Assembly: GCA_012934845.2 (NCBI GenBank)
Contig: WNNJ02003838.1
Coordinates: 19,485-83,484 of the forward strand
Length of the DNA stretch: 64,000 nt
DNA from: Pomphorhynchus laevis
Taxonomy: Eukaryota > Acanthocephala > Palaeacanthocephala > Echinorhynchida > Pomphorhynchidae
Direction of reading: 5' to 3'
How positions within the stretch are numbered: position 1 is the first letter of the stretch; the number at the start of each line of letters is the position of its first letter. This document shows positions 51,801 through 54,800 of the stretch, in pieces. Under the pieces are notes generated by a model. The model was not told the DNA's origin. It worked only from the letters and a program-made list of their open reading frames with translations, and ran no database searches. Both the position numbers and the translations under genes were made by a program.

Positions 51801-54800
51801 AATTACTGGAGGATTTACTGAAAGATTTAATGGACGATTCACTGGATGATTTACTAGAGAATTTACTGAAGGATTTACTGGAGGATTTACTGAAGGATTT
51901 ACTGGAGGATTTACTGGAGGATTTACTGGAGGATTTACTGGACGATTTACTGGATGATTTATTGGATTTGAATGCTTCGATAGTCAAATGTGGGATGTGT
52001 ATACAATCGCAGTGTTGTTATTGTCTAGATTTGTTTACAGTTAACGAAATCGTATAACCCTATTATTACGTATAACGAAAATACAGGAACGGTCAGTATT
52101 CCATTTCTCGGTAAGTTCGGCACGGAGAGTTTTATAAACATCAGGTTCTACTGGTGATAGATCAGGAATAATATAGACTCTGGAAATTCTAGGTGAATTT
52201 CGTAGCTTACTACAATATGAAAGTGCTAGACGTGATATCGCTTCATCAGTTAAAACAAGCAACCATGGATGAATATCAGTTCGTTTAGCTGAAAATCGTT
52301 TGAGTCGAAGATACTGACATGTTGAAAGATTTATCCCGATCTCAGAGGAAATGTTCTCGACGACGACATGATCTTTCGATGGAACAGGTAACCCTCTAAT
52401 GATTACGTTACACGAACGGTTTGCCTGCTTATCACACTCTCGCAAGAATTTAAGCGGAATCAGATTCTTTCTGAAATGATTGACCGCGAGAACAGATATT
52501 ATAACCTCCTGTCGAACTATACCTGCAAAAGTACGCGATTTAGTTAAACTGGATTCTCCATCATCATATAAGGTTCTTTGCTGAACAATATCTACAGTGG
52601 AAGTTCGGCAGAAAGAAATCTCTATCGACGCTACTAGTAGCTTTCACATAGGTTTTCAGAGTACAACCTGGACTTGAGCATTTGATATCAAGTGTTACGA
52701 AATCACTGATTTTGTAAAGGAAAATGGATGCAAAGGAAAACTTGTGCTCGGCTGAAAGCTGTTAAGGTACATAATCGTAAAATACTCAATTTAGCTGTCC
52801 GTCTGCATTACTGTTGGATACTTAATCATCGAATTGTCGACTGAAATAGCGTTTGAGCGAATAGTAGTACCTGAATCACGATTTGAGCACATCGGCGCAA
52901 TGCAATCGGTACAGTTTTGACCGCTGCGAACACAAGCACAAGCCTTACAAAACTGCGGAAGGTCAATTACAAGGACAGCATCACATATTTGATGCTGAAA
53001 ATATTTATTAAAATGTTGTCAGCATCAAAAAAATTATCAGTTAAATTATGATTGCAATCAATTATGCTTTGTAACTGTAGTCAGTTGTAGACTTGTAAGT
53101 TTTAATCAGTTCAAATTGTTCGCTCGTTGCTTTCGATCAATGTATCGAACTGTACTTTCAGTTCTTTATATAATTTAAACTTATTTTTTAGACAGTTATG
53201 AACAAATTCATATTCTATAAAGCTTAAAAACAAGTCAGCTATAATTGGGCTACTATTACCACCCATTGGAACACCTTTTACTTGTCTAAATATAGATATC
53301 CCTACTTTTAAATAATTTTGATTTATCAAAATATTTAAGGATTCTATTAATTCAATTTTATTCATATATTTGATGGTTTCATTTTTAATAGATAGGCCTA
53401 ATATAATATAATTTTATAATTAAATATATATTAACTAATATATTTTTCCATGAATGCTGATGCAAAAATATGTTTCTTGTAAATTTAAATATGTCATCTT
53501 TACGATATAAATTAAAAGTAGTTTTAATTGATGTTAATTTAATGTTCATATCTAGATATACACCTTCTTTATCATTAATATTGGTTTTATTAAGTATGGA
53601 TAAATTTGTTCGTTTATTGAATCAAAATTATTAGAGTTAAATATATTATCAATTTATATTGAATATATCATCAATTTATCAAAACATATATTTCATATAT
53701 TTATATTGTTCAGATTTAGTTTTTACATAGTTATGAACAAATTCACATTCTATAAAGCTTAAAAATAAGTCAGCTATAATTGGGCTACTATTACCACCCA
53801 TTGAAACACCTTTTACTTGTCTAAATATAGATGTCCCTACTTTTAAATAATTTTGATTTATCAAAATATTTAAGGATTCTATTAATTCAATTTTATCCAT
53901 ATATTTATATTTATTTGATGGTTTAATTTTTGTTAGATAGGCGTTATGGATATTATAACATATATGTATTTCTTTTTTGAATATAAGATTAATTAATTTT
54001 AATAACGCTTCTTTAATATCTACTAAATCTCGATTTGTATAGAGCGTACTAAAATCTTCCGTATTTATATTCTGAAAATTTATTCCTTTTGTGTGTTCAC
54101 AAAAGGAATAAAGGTATATTATTACATCATTATTAATATTATATAATTATAATACTTTAATAAACCTCATCATTAAACTAAAATATTAAAATTAAAATAA
54201 ATCGTTAATTATAAATGTAGTAATCAAATATTTTATTCACTAAATTGGCAAAACAAAGATAATTATCATTTCTTTAACAAATCAAATCAGCTAACCGAGT
54301 CTACGTATTTAATATAATTATAAACTAAACAAATCCACGATGTGGATTCTGAATTCACAGATCGTTGATAATAATCTGAAATTATTTATTTAAAATAATA
54401 GCTTTATGCCGCCACGGGCGATGAGAGAGTATCAACATCAAAACGCTATAACAACACTACAACGTTAATAGGCAAACATCTACCAAATTAATAATCAAAT
54501 CAGCTAACTGAGTCTACGTATTTAATATAATTATAAACTAAACAAAACATAATAATGCTAAATCAAAATTTAATAATTAAATAATAAAATTAATAATTGT
54601 TTTTAGATTTTCTATAATTTAAATCAAGTTAAAATAAAAAATAAAATTTAAAATAAACGTCATTTTTATGAATTGACTAATAAATAACAGACGTTGTATC
54701 AGAATAAGAATTAGAGGTCATCAGGAGGAACTGCTATGCTATCAGGTTTCGGCCCCTAACTCCTCTACCCAACATAGCAGCGGGGCCAAATACATGCTAA

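Larger units (their letters stand above)
47933..52445 (-). mobile_element. Nearly full-length L2/CR1-like LINE interrupted by two minisatellites
   Basis: In minus-strand order: ORF1 (52445-52041, [15 protein letters not shown] and ADLSPV-type RNA-binding domain); an ORF2 start with [19 protein letters not shown] at about 51440; endonuclease (51115-50588, [26 protein letters not shown]); RT (49737-49402, [26 protein letters not shown] at about 48930); a catalytic motif reading [13 protein letters not shown] at about 48820; and a C-terminal domain (48726-48013, [20 protein letters not shown]). Stops and frameshifts make it inactive. A 12-15-base tandem repeat (51480-51980) sits between ORF1 and ORF2, and a 19-20-base repeat (50120-50585) inside ORF2. 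In the 12.4-kb ATRX-like intron, sense to the gene. Confidence 0.88.

Noticed and set aside
51552-51987. Minus-strand Pro/Val-rich and Ser/Lys-rich open frames
   Set aside because: Same minisatellite read in other frames; no start context, splice sites or family.
51830-52057. Plus-strand Leu/Asp/Glu-rich open frame as a coiled-coil gene
   Set aside because: It is the direct product of a 12/15-base tandem repeat inside a LINE; other frames of the same DNA are equally open.
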